Origin: Rhizopus arrhizus
Taxonomy: Eukaryota > Mucoromycota > Mucoromycetes > Mucorales > Rhizopodaceae
Reading direction: 5' to 3'
Length of the DNA: 64,000 nucleotides
Assembly (NCBI GenBank): GCA_024220505.1
Contig: JAKZZE010000012.1
Coordinates: 124,001-188,000, forward strand
Shown here in pieces: positions 10,578-20,981 of this stretch. A model generated the notes under the pieces. The model saw nothing but the letters and a program-made list of their open reading frames with translations. It was not told the DNA's origin and did not search any database. Made by a program: the position numbers and the translations under genes. Numbering within the stretch: the stretch's first letter is position 1; every line of letters begins with the position of its first letter.

Positions 10578-12250
10578 AGCTTTTATTTTCTCTCTATGTA
10601 TTTTTGTTTTTTTATAACTGAGGAGATAACTCTTTGATCTTTATATAGTCTGCATTAATTAATAAGCAAAAGTATATTTCTTTGTATTTCTAATCAGAAG
10701 CACGTCATTTTGTAACATGAACACAATATTAAAAATAGTTTATTTGCTTAACAAAAAAGGTTTATTGAAGTAAAGGATGGCTCTTTACAGCTTCTATATA
10801 GTTTATTATACCCATTCTGGTTGGCTATCTCCAACACCATGCTACTAGCCCTCTGATATTCGAGATATCTTAGCTTTTCAAGCCTGTTTTTTTATTTATT
10901 TAACTACAAGATGATGGCTGCGATACTGTTTAGAAAATGTTTACTATATATATACAAACCTCATTTTTAGCCTTTAAATCTCAACAAAAAAAGTTCCCAA
11001 AGATCATTTCTTTAAGCCATCAAATACAAGATAGGTGAAGGAGGATGGTGATGATGATTTGGTGCAATAGATAAATATGTTTCAGAGAGTCTAGCTAATA
11101 ATTGTTGTGAATATATAGCCTCAAACCTTCCAAATGTCTTTGTTTCGAGCTGCGCACATTCTGATGACTTAAACCAATAGCCAGTCACCATCCTATGCTT
11201 AGCGTTGACCTTTTGGCTTCGTACAACTTCTTTACTAGAAAAAAAACAGAAGCAACTAAACCATATTTTTCAGTGATTCATTATCAAAAGTTTCTCTTGA
11301 CTATCTTTTAATTTATTTTACGTTTCATTTGCTAGGCATAATTTTCCTGACATGGAATCAAATTCTACATTTTCAAAGTCAAGTGAAAACCAGTCAATCA
11401 ACTATAGATTTGACTCTTTCACCGCTAATGTTGAATAATTTTCTAAATGCTGAGAGCCGAAGCACATACAAACAATTGCTTTCTAGTAGTTATTAGCATT
11501 TCTTAGACCGAGCATAGCTTCATTTGAGCTTATTACAAAAATATTTACTCGTACACATTTTGCGAATTTCGATGGATTGATATACCTTTTGCTAATCTGA
11601 TCATTTTGATATATGCAGATAATACTAATACGCTGCACCTAAGTCCAAATCAAAACTGTCAAAGAGAAAACTAATGTGAAAAAGAATCTTTTAGTGTTGC
11701 TTATGCTTTTCTGTTTCTACTATTCTCAAATTAAAAAAAAAATAATCTATTTGAATTAAAGCTTAACTTGGTGCTCAATCTATTTTTCTTATTGATTCGG
11801 ATGCGATACTTCTCTCTTTATTATTCAGAAAAGTTAAGAAGTCAAAATCATAATTGAAGATTTTTGAGTGTTCGGAATAACGGAACTATACTTATCTAAT
11901 GCCCTGGTTACATCTAATTCCCCTTATTTCTTTACTGTTATCAAGTCTGCTAAAGGGGTCGGGTTGATGCAATTGTCCGTGGATCAATCTCCCTAATAGG
12001 AATTACGCAAAATAAAATACAAAAATAGCGAAATACAGCCAGCTGTCTCAATCTCCAGTTACTCATCCATTTTCTTGAACAAAAATGTTTATATTTACTA
12101 GCTAAGCAAATCATACAGCTAAATGTGTTACAGATTCAAAACAACCAAGAAAAAGGGATGGAGAAAAAGAAAAAACCTCATATGCTGCGGTGATTTTCTA
12201 TACATAGAATATCCGGGTTTTCTTTTTACCATTTTTGATCTAGCTTAAGA
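10578..12250. other. AT-rich spacer with one candidate exon
   Basis: About 1.7 kb between the divergently transcribed OYE and methyltransferase genes, mostly AT-rich and unrecognised. A minus-strand open stretch at 11012-11234 looks coding and is listed separately. Further upstream on that strand (around 11340-11415) is a second short open piece reading LIDWFSLDFENVEFDS after an acceptor-like TATAG. It could be an earlier exon of the same thing. Confidence 0.4.
11012..11234 (-). other. Candidate terminal exon, unrecognised protein
   Basis: After an acceptor-like TTTTTCTAG, the minus strand is open for 74 codons and ends in TAA. It reads KEVVRSQKVNAKHRMVTGY, then FKSSECAQLETKTFGRFEA and QQLLARLSETYLSIAP, with a HHHHPP stretch near the end. 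Codon and residue use look like protein, not like random AT-rich spacer. No ATG lies inside it at a sensible place, so it would be the last exon of a spliced gene. I do not recognise the family. A decayed gene or transposon piece is equally possible. Confidence 0.3.
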
Positions 12251-12260
12251 ACTATAAAAT
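12251..12260 (+). promoter_or_regulatory. Possible TATA box
   Basis: ACTATAAAAT lies 36 bases before the methyltransferase ATG at 12296. That spacing suits initiation just upstream of this ATG and argues against the earlier in-frame ATG at 12260. Confidence 0.35.
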
Positions 12261-12295
12261 TGGACCGACCCCTTTGTCATTTTTCCACCTTATTC

Positions 12296-13207
12296 ATGAG
12301 CAAAAGATTTCTTTCCAAGATGGTCAAGCCTCATCCTACTGCATTAAATGGTTTTCAAAACCAAGCATCCGCCTATGGTAAGCAATTCAAACCAAAGAAA
12401 ACTAAGATTAAGCTAACCTTTTATAAAGTAAAAGCAAGGCCGACTTATCCAAAGGAATCACTTGATTTTATAGCCAATCTATTACCACCTTCTTCTACAA
12501 AGATATTAGATTTAGGGGCCGGTACGGGCATCATGACGGACTTATTGTTCAAGAAAGGGTTTCAAGTGACTGCGGTTGAGCCAGTTCAGGGAATGCTTGA
12601 CAAGCTGCAGGAAGCTCTGCCTCAAGTGACTGCGCTAAAGGGCAACTCGTGGTCCATCCCTGTTGAATCCAATTCTCAAGATGCTGTGGTCCTCGCTCAA
12701 TGCTTTCACTGGTTTTCTGATGTCAAGAGTTTACAAGAATTGCATCGTGTGCTGAAGCCTGGAGGATATTTGTTCCTTATCTGGAATTTGGAAAGCAGGG
12801 ATCGATCTGAATGGATAGGCAAACTTAGAGAGTAAGAAAACTTATATGTCATTTATACCTTCAACTATAACTCATCTTTGTATAGCCTGTACGAGCAGCA
12901 TGAGCTCTCCGCACCTCAATACCGGCACGGCAAATGGAAGGACGTGTTCAATACAGAAGAAGCCAAATCACTTTATACACTTCCTCTGCAACACCAGCGA
13001 TTTAATAATGATATTCCTACTGTTCGATCTCTTGTTTGGACAAGAATTTTGAGTAAAAGCTATGTGGCTATCCTGAATGAAGAAGAGCAAGAAAAATTGC
13101 ATCAGAAAGTTGAAAAAGTCATGAATGATTATCAGTTCCCTGCTGATGATAATGAGACCTTTATCTATCGTCATGACACTGACCTATTTTGGTGCCAAAA
13201 GAAATAA
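12296..13207 (+). CDS. SAM-dependent class I methyltransferase
   Basis: Small class I methyltransferase of the 'methyltransferase type 11' group. Exons are 12296-12377, 12435-12831 and 12886-13207. The first intron is 57 nt with no stop, so the frame reads through it. Splicing restores the family phrase FQNQASAYARPTYP, which supports it as an intron. SAM-binding motif I is ILDLGAGTGIMTDLLF, followed by the acidic end of beta-2 (VTAVEPVQGMLDKL). Motif II is DAVVLAQCFHWFSD and motif III RVLKPGGYLFLIWN. The exon 2/3 junction gives the expected RDLYE. Alternative starts are 12260 and 12320. Fungal homologues of this type are poorly characterised (trans-aconitate methyltransferase-like or Crg1-like small-molecule methylation). 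The substrate is unknown. Confidence 0.85.
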
Positions 13208-14477
13208 AATAGCTTCTTCTTTTTTTCACATATGAGACAATAAAGAACATTGGCTATATCTTTTGAATGAATTTTAGTTATGTTTGTAAAGTATTGACTC
13301 TTTGGCATTCACTATCAATGATGGTTAATGGTTTGATTTTCGAAAGTGAATAGAAGTAAATACAAAAGAAGTACAACAAAGAGAAATAGATTAGCTTAGA
13401 ATGTCCTTGTTTTAAAGGAGGTTACTAAAGTATTTAGATAATTAATATACTGATTATTGAAAAAAAAAAAAAAAAAAAAGCTAAATGCATCTGATGTAAT
13501 TGTTTTTGCTAAAGATATGACGATATTCCAAGAAAAAGTTCTTGAAACATATTCGAGTTGAGCCACATAAACAATACTTGAAAAGAAAGGAAAAATGAAA
13601 CAAAGTTGACAGTGAGTGCACGATAAACAAATGATCGTTCTCTTTGAAAGCAAACAAAAAAGCTCTGTAACACTTGAGAAATTAGAAAAAGCATTAAAAT
13701 CAAGATGTAAACAGTACGATGATAAGATACGGATCAACTACAACATCCTCTTGCATAATTAAGCAATATAATTGTGATTTATAAAGTTGTGCTTTATAAA
13801 GTTATGAAATGCGCTATAGGGAAACTATAGGGAACCAGACTTAATATTCAAACAATACAAAAAAAAAGGAGAGATTTCACTCTGGTCTTTTTAAGATGTT
13901 TTACATTGACCAGTTCTCTCATCTTTGATCAAGCTCAGCTCTTCATCATACGCTTATTGAGACCAGATTCATCAATAAGAGCGCAGGTCTTTATAAAACC
14001 AATGCCTATATATTTCTGCTTGTTGACAACCTCGCAATAAAATTGGAGCGTTCCTTCAGCATCTCTGTTTAAATCGTACAAGATAAATCAGTACCATCAC
14101 TAGGATTGAACTCAATGAATAGTCTATTTGCAGTACTCTGAGAGAGCATGCATATTTCAGCTGTTTAATCCATCGAATATTCTTGCTATGTTATTTTGAT
14201 AAAGTGGTGGGATTGATCAGAACTATCTTTTTTTTTATCGTCTGCATTGAGAGAATTCTTGAATATTTTGTGTATCATAACCTTATTTCGTTTTTTAAAA
14301 CTTAAAAACAATAAGACCTGATAAAACTGACATAAAAGCGATTCATATTTTTTATTTGGGGATGCTGTTATTAAAACAAGGTATATACTATAAAAGAGGG
14401 CACAAAGACATAAAATACAAGGTACAAAAGGTGCATATAGGCATAAAACGAAGAAAGATATAAAAGAAGGCAATTTA
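13208..14477. other. Spacer with fragments of a possible decayed gene
   Basis: On the minus strand at about 13945-14160, open pieces read AEICMLSQSTANRLFIEFNPSD and then, after a one-base frame change, DLNRDAEGTLQFYCEVVNK followed by YIGIGFIKTCALIDESGLNK before a stop. They look protein-coding but match no family I know. The frame break and stop suggest a pseudogene or an intron I could not place. A 19-nt A run lies near 13460-13478. The rest shows nothing I can name. Confidence 0.35.
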
Positions 14478-14924
14478 CTAATCTATTCCTTTATCTTCCT
14501 CAACGTCCTCTTGCTCTTCTTCATCAAGGAGCAAACTATCCGTATTCTTTTACCGAAGTATAGCTATTATCCTATTTGTATGTAAAGAGAATATAAAGAA
14601 AAATACAAATAGCTTATCAACGCAAGTTGGTTCCTGATGTACTGAAGAGTTCCCAAGTATATATGTGACCAAAATTAATTTAGAATTCTCTCTAGAGTAG
14701 AGACTGATATTAGTTGAATTAAGATGGTATGTCTTGTTGACATGTAAGACAGAAACATACTTGCAAATTAGAAAATGTTCGCATAAACTTTCAAACCACT
14801 TGACGGGCTCACTGTTTCTTACTACTTTGGTCAATTGACGAATGTCAAATAACCTTGTCTTAAGGCAGCCACAGTGGGTTAAACAGCACTTCAGTGCTCT
14901 TCCTAAATACAGATTTTCTGCCAT
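14478..14924 (-). CDS. Small spliced gene, unrecognised, Cys-rich N-terminus and acidic tail
   Basis: The first exon begins at ATG 14924 and reads MAENLYLGRALKCCLTHCG, then LKTRLFDIRQLTKVVRN and PVKWFESLCEHFLIC, up to a GTATGT donor near 14758. After a CTAAT branch site and ATCAG acceptor, a second piece reads YSRENSKLILVTYILGN with HQEPTC. A likely third piece gives an acidic C terminus (NTDSLLLDEEEQEDVEEDKG) ending at TAG 14478. With the most economical splicing the product is about 110 residues. I do not recognise it. Composition and splice signals favour a real gene; the exon 2/3 join is uncertain. Confidence 0.45.
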
Positions 14925-17382
14925 TATTACTGATACGCTTTATAAAGTACTATAATCTATACACCATATTCAAGCTCCAGTACATGTAAAAAAAAAAAAA
15001 AAAAAAAAAAGTGCTATTTTCCCAGATTTGCTCACTAAAGTATATTAAATGAATACAGATAGTACAGTAAGACCTGTTTTCAAATCGTAAAAAACAACTT
15101 TGGCTGAAAATCATGCAGCTCTCAATTTTGATGCATGTAATACATTGAAATTAGGATAATAAGGATTTGTATCTATTAAAAGCCAATATAGAACATGTCA
15201 CTGCATAAAAAAAGCACAACTAAATCCACTCATTACTTCAGACCTTGAGATGTTTGGTTATAAGACGGTCTGTAGAAGCTTGACTTGAAGCACTATATAA
15301 TGCCCAGGATGCAAATCCCAACCAAAAAGAAATTCATCAAAACAAAGAAAAGTAGGGTTGGATTATGCTTTTGCTTACGAATAATGAATAATTGATGACT
15401 AGAGAAAGGTTGTGATTTTGGACAAGTTAAAATCAATGTTTGAGGCTCTGATCGTGTCGAATTCATTGGAATCTGTTTGGAAGCGCATCATAAACCTGTG
15501 TAATCAGCTGTAAGGTATAAAAGTGAAAGTGTTATGGTATGTATTTCCATGGATTTGGGTATGCCTGTGAGATATATGACAGTACACTGACTGTGCCGAA
15601 TCACGTTCATATGCTAAAAACTGAACTTGAAGTATCGTTGATTATTAACAACTAAAAGATGATTTCATTTTACAGTACGATATTGACCACAAGCACACTG
15701 CCAAAGTAACAACAATTTATCACAGAGAAAGCAAAGCGTCCGATGCTTACTTGGCCCTGTCAATCGCTCGACCAGGGTCCAACAGGATACATGTAAAGAC
15801 GTTTAAGCTTGAAATAACCCCATGAATCAAGGGCAAGAGGCATCCATGAACTTTTGGAAAGAGCCAAAGTTGAGTGGAAAGTGTTTGATAAGAAACTTTG
15901 CTGTCAATGTAATAAAAGCAAAGAATAGAAATATGATGGACTATCTTATATATTAAAAAAATCCCGTTTTAGTCATCCTCTTTTTTTAAATCACGATTGA
16001 GATGTAGTTCATTGAAAGGAATGAGATTTATCATTCTTTTGTTGCAAAAAAAAATTAAATAAAGAAGGAAAGGTGTACTCTAAATGAGCTAAAAAAAAAA
16101 AAAAAAAAAAAAAAAATAGAAAATAGATAATTGCCTGGATTTTAATTTTGCACATAATGTTTTTAGTGTCTACAGATTTTTCTTTTCTTACCTCATTTGA
16201 GTATTTAAAAGTGTCCAAAATATAAAAAATATAAATCATTTGAGGTTAAATATAATCTTTTGTCTTTTTATCTTTCCACTAAAATCACTACATGACCAGT
16301 GAAATGTGAGCAGAAATATTTGGATTGTTGAGTATTATTTGATGTTGAAACTATTCCTTATCCATCACCCTTAGACGGCTTTGATAAACTTTTACGGGAA
16401 AGAATGCAAATGGAATATTAATTACGCTTCTTTTGTTATAAATATTTGTAAATGTTTTCAACTTTTTGGGGATTGTATTGGATGATTTACTGCTTACAAT
16501 AGTAAGAACATGTAACAATCAAGAGTTTTTTGTTTTATTAAATACAAGTTACGAACTCTGTATTTATTTGCTGATTGTTTACTGATAGGACAAGACTTTT
16601 ATTGTAAACGATAGATTAAAGTAGACGAAACAGAACATGAAACGAACCGAGTGACACGAAAGAACGATGAATTCAGTCAACTCATTTCTAAAATATCATC
16701 AACAAAGGATAACATAACATGTCTTTTATCAAGCATCGTATTTTGGATTCTTCTTTTAGCTGCCTTTGCCATTTATTTTCACTTTTCCAAATTAAATCAA
16801 GTCAAACTCTCATTCCTTATTTCAATTGCTTGGTTAGACCAATACGGCTCTTTATTGTTCTAGTCGTGTTCCGCAAATCATGCAGAATTTAAAAAATTAA
16901 AGAGTAAAAGGATTGAGTTTAACAATATTTATGTTGAGCATCATTGGCAACTTGACTTTTTTTCTTGCAAGAATAAAGATGTTTCTTGTTCTAATTTTTT
17001 TTTAAAAGATAATAGAGTATTCTTCTTGTATCACTTGATCCCCACTTATTTGTTTGTTAACTGTTCATGATTACTTGAAAGTAGCGACACTTTATTCTTT
17101 GATTTTAAAATAAAATAGGAATTCTAATTTATTGTTATTCTTTCAATAATAAGGAGAGCACAAACGATCTTCAATCTGTAATTGAAAATAAAAAAGAAAA
17201 AAGTTACCGAATGCGTTTCATCATTTTATTTCAGCAAATGACAAAAACAAAGAATCGATCTACATGTAAACAAATAAAGGAGAGGGCGCATAAACACAAG
17301 AAACTTGTAGGATCGGCATTTTCTTTTTTAAATATAAAATACAGACTTTTTCTTTTTCTTTTTCTTTACTCTTTTATTAACA
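14925..17382. other. AT-rich spacer with decayed Tc1 transposase
   Basis: About 2.5 kb with several A homopolymers (about 14989-15010 and 16091-16117). It contains a decayed Tc1-like transposase at about 15380-15915 (separate entry). The other open stretches here are short, run through homopolymers or are very AT-rich, and I see no gene in them. Confidence 0.5.
15380..15915 (+). pseudogene. Decayed Tc1-like DDE transposase
   Basis: Translating across stops and frame shifts gives Tc1 transposase motifs in order. They start with a degraded WKKVIFSDE-like stretch near 15400. Next are GSDRVEFIG and SVMVCISMDLGMP (about 15445-15570). DHKHTAK (about 15685-15710) corresponds to the second Asp region (family form DNDPKHTAK). 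WPCQSLDQGPTGYM (about 15751-15793) corresponds to the WPSQSPDLNPIEHLW block with the catalytic acid. GIHELLERAKVEWK (about 15835-15880) is the typical C-terminal end. Many in-frame stops mean it is long dead. No inverted repeats were recognised. It differs from the better preserved transposon at 51.4-53.0 kb. Confidence 0.65.
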
Positions 17383-17952
17383 ATGGAAAACAAAGTAACC
17401 CTTCCACCTTTAAGATATGTTGTTCAAAACTTATTTCAAAATGAAAATGGTAAACTATTCCTTTCACATAATCTGATTATTTTAACTCATATTCATCTTT
17501 TAGTGCCCAAATATTCATCACCTTTTCCTACTCATACATTTTCTCCTGCTCCTCCTCCTCCTCCTTCTTCTTCTTCAGATGCAATATTCATGCAACCAAG
17601 TGCAATGATTGATACCACATGCTGTTATTGTTGTTGTTATCCTGTCAATCAACAAAAACAGCATCGTCGATCTAATTCTGCAGAGTTCCCTATCATTCCA
17701 CCACAAACATTTCGTAGAGCTCGGGCTCACACGACTTCTGGATACCCCACCAAAGAAGAACCCCGAAGACGTTATCACTGTCATCTCTGTAGAAAATCAT
17801 TTCTTAGACCTTCCTCACTCAAAACACACAATTATTCACACACAGGAGAAAAACCGTTTAGATGTCCGTATGTGGGTTGCGATCGTAGTTTTAGTGTACA
17901 CAGCAATATGCGTAGACACTTGCGCACTCATGATGAATCGTGTCAGCAATAA
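17383..17952 (+). CDS. C2H2 zinc-finger protein, two fingers
   Basis: Putative DNA-binding transcription factor. Two adjacent C2H2 fingers sit at the C terminus: YHCHLCRKSFLRPSSLKTH and, after the TGEKPF linker, RCPYVGCDRSFSVHSNMRRH. The region before them is rich in Pro/Ser and basic residues (PAPPPPPSSSS, RRSNSAEFPIIPP). The frame is 189 codons, but positions 17450-17503 look like a 54-nt intron (GTAAAC donor, TTAACTC branch, TTTTAG acceptor). Removing it deletes 18 hydrophobic residues and joins NEN to VPKYSS. A Cys-rich patch (CCYCCCY) lies in the middle. Two-finger proteins of this layout are common in fungi; the target genes cannot be inferred. Confidence 0.8.
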   Translation: MENKVTLPPLRYVVQNLFQNENGKLFLSHNLIILTHIHLLVPKYSSPFPTHTFSPAPPPPPSSSSDAIFMQPSAMIDTTCCYCCCYPVNQQKQHRRSNSAEFPIIPPQTFRRARAHTTSGYPTKEEPRRRYHCHLCRKSFLRPSSLKTHNYSHTGEKPFRCPYVGCDRSFSVHSNMRRHLRTHDESCQQ

Positions 17953-18159
17953 AAGAAAAAAGAAATCATTTGTAACATATGTACATAGTACGAAACACTT
18001 TAAAAAAAATAATAAAAAAAAAAGGTTTTATTTTCGTGTAAACATGTCTGTGCAGTGATGAAACAATATATAAATTTGGTTATTGACAAAATAAATATTT
18101 GTTGTAGGACAAGTCTCACTGTCCTTTTAAACAAGTCTCACTCTTGTTCTATATCATTC

Positions 18160-18239
<80 letters not shown>

Positions 18240-19626
18240 TAAACAAAAAAAAAAAAAGAAAAAATAGAAAAATTAAGATGAACAAACAGAAAAAAAATAA
18301 ACCTGTTCTCTCTTATACTTAAGCCATACTGCATTCTTGTTTATAGATTTTCTTCACTTCACCCCCTTATGACATACCTATGGCGTCTAAAGATGAAACA
18401 GAATCGTTAACACAAATGATGAAATTCATAATAAAACAAAAAAAAAAGTCGTAAAGCTCGATTCTTTTTTTTTTTTTTTAGAAACACTTGTCATGTGTCA
18501 TCCAATGTGTTTTTTTAAAAAATAAAGACAAAAACAATTACTATTTTACTCTGTTTATTGAAAAAAAAGGGGGAGGAGGAAACGTTTTTTGTTGTTACCT
18601 TGACAACCTTAATACCAAATAAAGTTGGTTTATTGCTACTCCTTTTCTTACTTTTAAATTAGTTGTCAAGTTCATGAAAATCATTCGGATACAACACCGG
18701 ATATTGATCAAAAGGAGGTAACTATGCTCTAGAAATTGATTGACATAAAACAATTTTCTTGTAACCAAATCTCGTAAATGAAATTCCTTTGGGTCCCCAA
18801 CAAATCTAATTTTTTTAATTCGTTTCAAAACATGAATGAGGACTGTGGTCTTATCGGTTGAATAAAAAGTTTAAATATTGCACAGAAGCACTGTTATTAT
18901 TGACGCTGAGCCATCTTAAAAAAGAAGAGGCACTTGATGCAGCATGACGCTGAGGGGTGGCTTGATTGTCTATATGAATTCAGGTACAAATTTAGCCTCA
19001 CATAATGTATCGGCCATTCAAGTTGAGTAACCAATCAAGACAATGTACTGACAAAAAGAAAGAGAGAGAATAAAAGATGACTGTAAGTCAACTTATCCAG
19101 CAGGCTAATTGAAACCTTTTTTTTTTCTTCTTCTTCTAGGTCATAAGCTCCCGATTCCTTTTATTTGTTGATCTTTTACAGATGAAGATAAACCTACAGC
19201 TACTTTCATTTGTTTTAGCTAAAGCCCTTTTGCATTATCATTTGCATATTTTCTAATTCGAAGTTCTTGGAATTGTTGATAAACATTTGACTTTGCTTTT
19301 ACTTGGCATAAAGTCAACCCAAGAGAAAAGAGTATCATGTTTAAAAATAGTCTTTTATTTTAACACAGTATTTATAAAGATATTTATAATTTCTTTTGTA
19401 AAGTTGGACCTTATAGCAGCCATGCTCAAACGTATAAATAAAACAATGATCCATGATTCTTTATTTACAAAAAAAAAAAAAAAACCACTTTGCTGTACAT
19501 GTACACACATACATTCAAGCTGAGATCATTATGCAAAGAAAGAAAAATATTTACCGGATAAACTATCATTTTACAGTGAGAAGGAAAAAAAAAAAAAAAA
19601 AAAAAAAAAAAACATCTTTTCTGTTA
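17953..19626. other. Homopolymer-rich spacer
   Basis: About 1.7 kb between the zinc-finger gene and the dehydrogenase. It is dominated by a 72-nt poly(T) (separate entry) and several shorter A/T runs, including about 28 A at 19585-19612 just before the next gene. A minus-strand frame at 18595-18828 (MKRIKKIRFVGDPKEFHLRD...) is not recognised and has no support beyond being open. Confidence 0.5.
18163..18234. repeat. Poly(T) tract, 72 nt
   Basis: Uninterrupted T from 18163 to 18234, flanked by AT-rich DNA and followed by short A runs. It lies about 210 bases beyond the zinc-finger stop codon. Its true length may differ because such tracts are error-prone in sequencing. Confidence 0.95.
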
Positions 19627-20913
19627 ATGGTCCGAGTCATGTTGAGAGCAACCACCAAAGATATAAAAACAAGACTATTGTCAACTGCGAGTAGAGTACC
19701 TGATTTAGAGGTAGATAATATTGTTATTGGAGCTGGGGTAGTTGGATTAGCCATTGGTGAAAAGTTAACAAGAGCAAGACCCACTGAATCTACTTTTGTT
19801 GTAGAAAAAAATAAACTTGTTGGACAAGAAACAAGGTATTTTCTTGCAGATAAAAAGAGAGCAGTGACAAGCCGACTAAAACGAGATAAAAAGTTCGAGA
19901 AATAGTGAAGTGATTCATGCGGGTCTGTATTATCCAGAAGAAAGTTTGAAAACCAAACTTTGTATCAAAGGCAATCAGCAACTCTATCAGCTTTGCAACG
20001 AAAAGCAAATACCCCATAAAAGATTAGGTAAATGGATCGTCGCACAGGATGCATCACAAGAAGAGTATCTTCAGCAGCTTCACCAGAAAGCAAATCGATT
20101 GAACGTGCCCACATATTTTCTTGATCAAGAGCAGGCCAGACGTCAGGAGCCCAGCATACGTGCTCGCTCTGTCCTCGTCTCACCATCCACAGGCATCTTG
20201 AGCTCACATGCCCTTATGGATTATCTTTCGAGTCATGTCCAAGAGGTGGCCTTGGGGACCGAGGTACGCGCAATTCGTCCTCGTCCAGATGGCTATCTGG
20301 TTCAGTGCGTCACAAACAACGAGCCATCTTGGGTGCTCGCGAGACGCGTCTTTAACGCTGCCGGTCTTCATTCACACAAAGTCGGTCAGATGCTTCAGTT
20401 GCCTTATCATCTTTATTTTGCTCGAGGTCATTATTATCGCCTGTCAAGCAAACTCAACATCCGTCGCTTGATCTATCCTTGTCCAGAAAAGAATCTCGCT
20501 GGCCTCGGTACACATTTGACCCTGGATCTTGCTGGTCAGATCAAGTTTGGTCCAGATGTGGAGTATATTGAAGATCCTTATGACTATAGAATGCCAGAGG
20601 ATGAGGACAAGAAGAAGGCATTTGTCAAGGCCATTCAAACCTATTTACCCTCTTTAGACCCTGAAAAATTATATAGTGATTATTCTGGTATAAGGTAAAG
20701 AAATACACACGTCACTTGTCAAAAAGGATTCGTCTAATGTATATCCCTAGACCTAAACTTGCTGGACCAGGTGAGCCCTTTAAGGATTTCATTATTAAAG
20801 AAGAAGACGAGTTGGGTTACAATAATTTTTTCACACTCATTGGCATCGAAAGTCCTGGTTTGACATCATCGCTTGCTATAGCGGATCATGTTTATCAATT
20901 AATAAGAAAATAA
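19627..20913 (+). CDS. FAD-dependent L-2-hydroxyglutarate dehydrogenase-like oxidoreductase
   Basis: Three exons (19627-19835, 19894-20694, 20751-20913) encode 390 residues of a DAO-type FAD oxidoreductase. The Rossmann dinucleotide motif is near the start: DNIVIGAGVVGLAIGEKL, with FVVEKN at the end of beta-2. After intron 1 comes the family phrase SSRNSEVIHAGLYYP, matching the (R)NSGVIHSGIYY signature of L2HGDH. Later blocks are GIRP-type (YSGIRPKLAGPG, restored by splicing intron 2) and the C-terminal FTLIGIESPGLTSSLAIADHV. The N terminus (MVRVMLRATTKDIKTRLLSTASRV) is basic, Ser/Thr-rich and without acids at first, so a mitochondrial presequence is likely. The reaction would be oxidation of L-2-hydroxyglutarate to 2-oxoglutarate, a metabolite-repair step. 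It converges on the CDK gene with 68 bases between stop codons. Confidence 0.9.
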
Positions 20914-20981
20914 TCATCTTTAATTCAATATTGTTATATATGCTTAAATATATATGCTTTTGTGAGTGTGTATATTATTTG

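Noticed and set aside
18055..18267. Frame with a long Phe run
   Set aside because: It is only a translation of the 72-nt T tract; the same holds for the Lys/Phe frames over the A tract at 42712-42792.
18595..18828. 77-codon minus-strand frame in the spacer before the dehydrogenase
   Set aside because: No recognisable family, no splice context and no conserved-looking motif; left inside the spacer entry.
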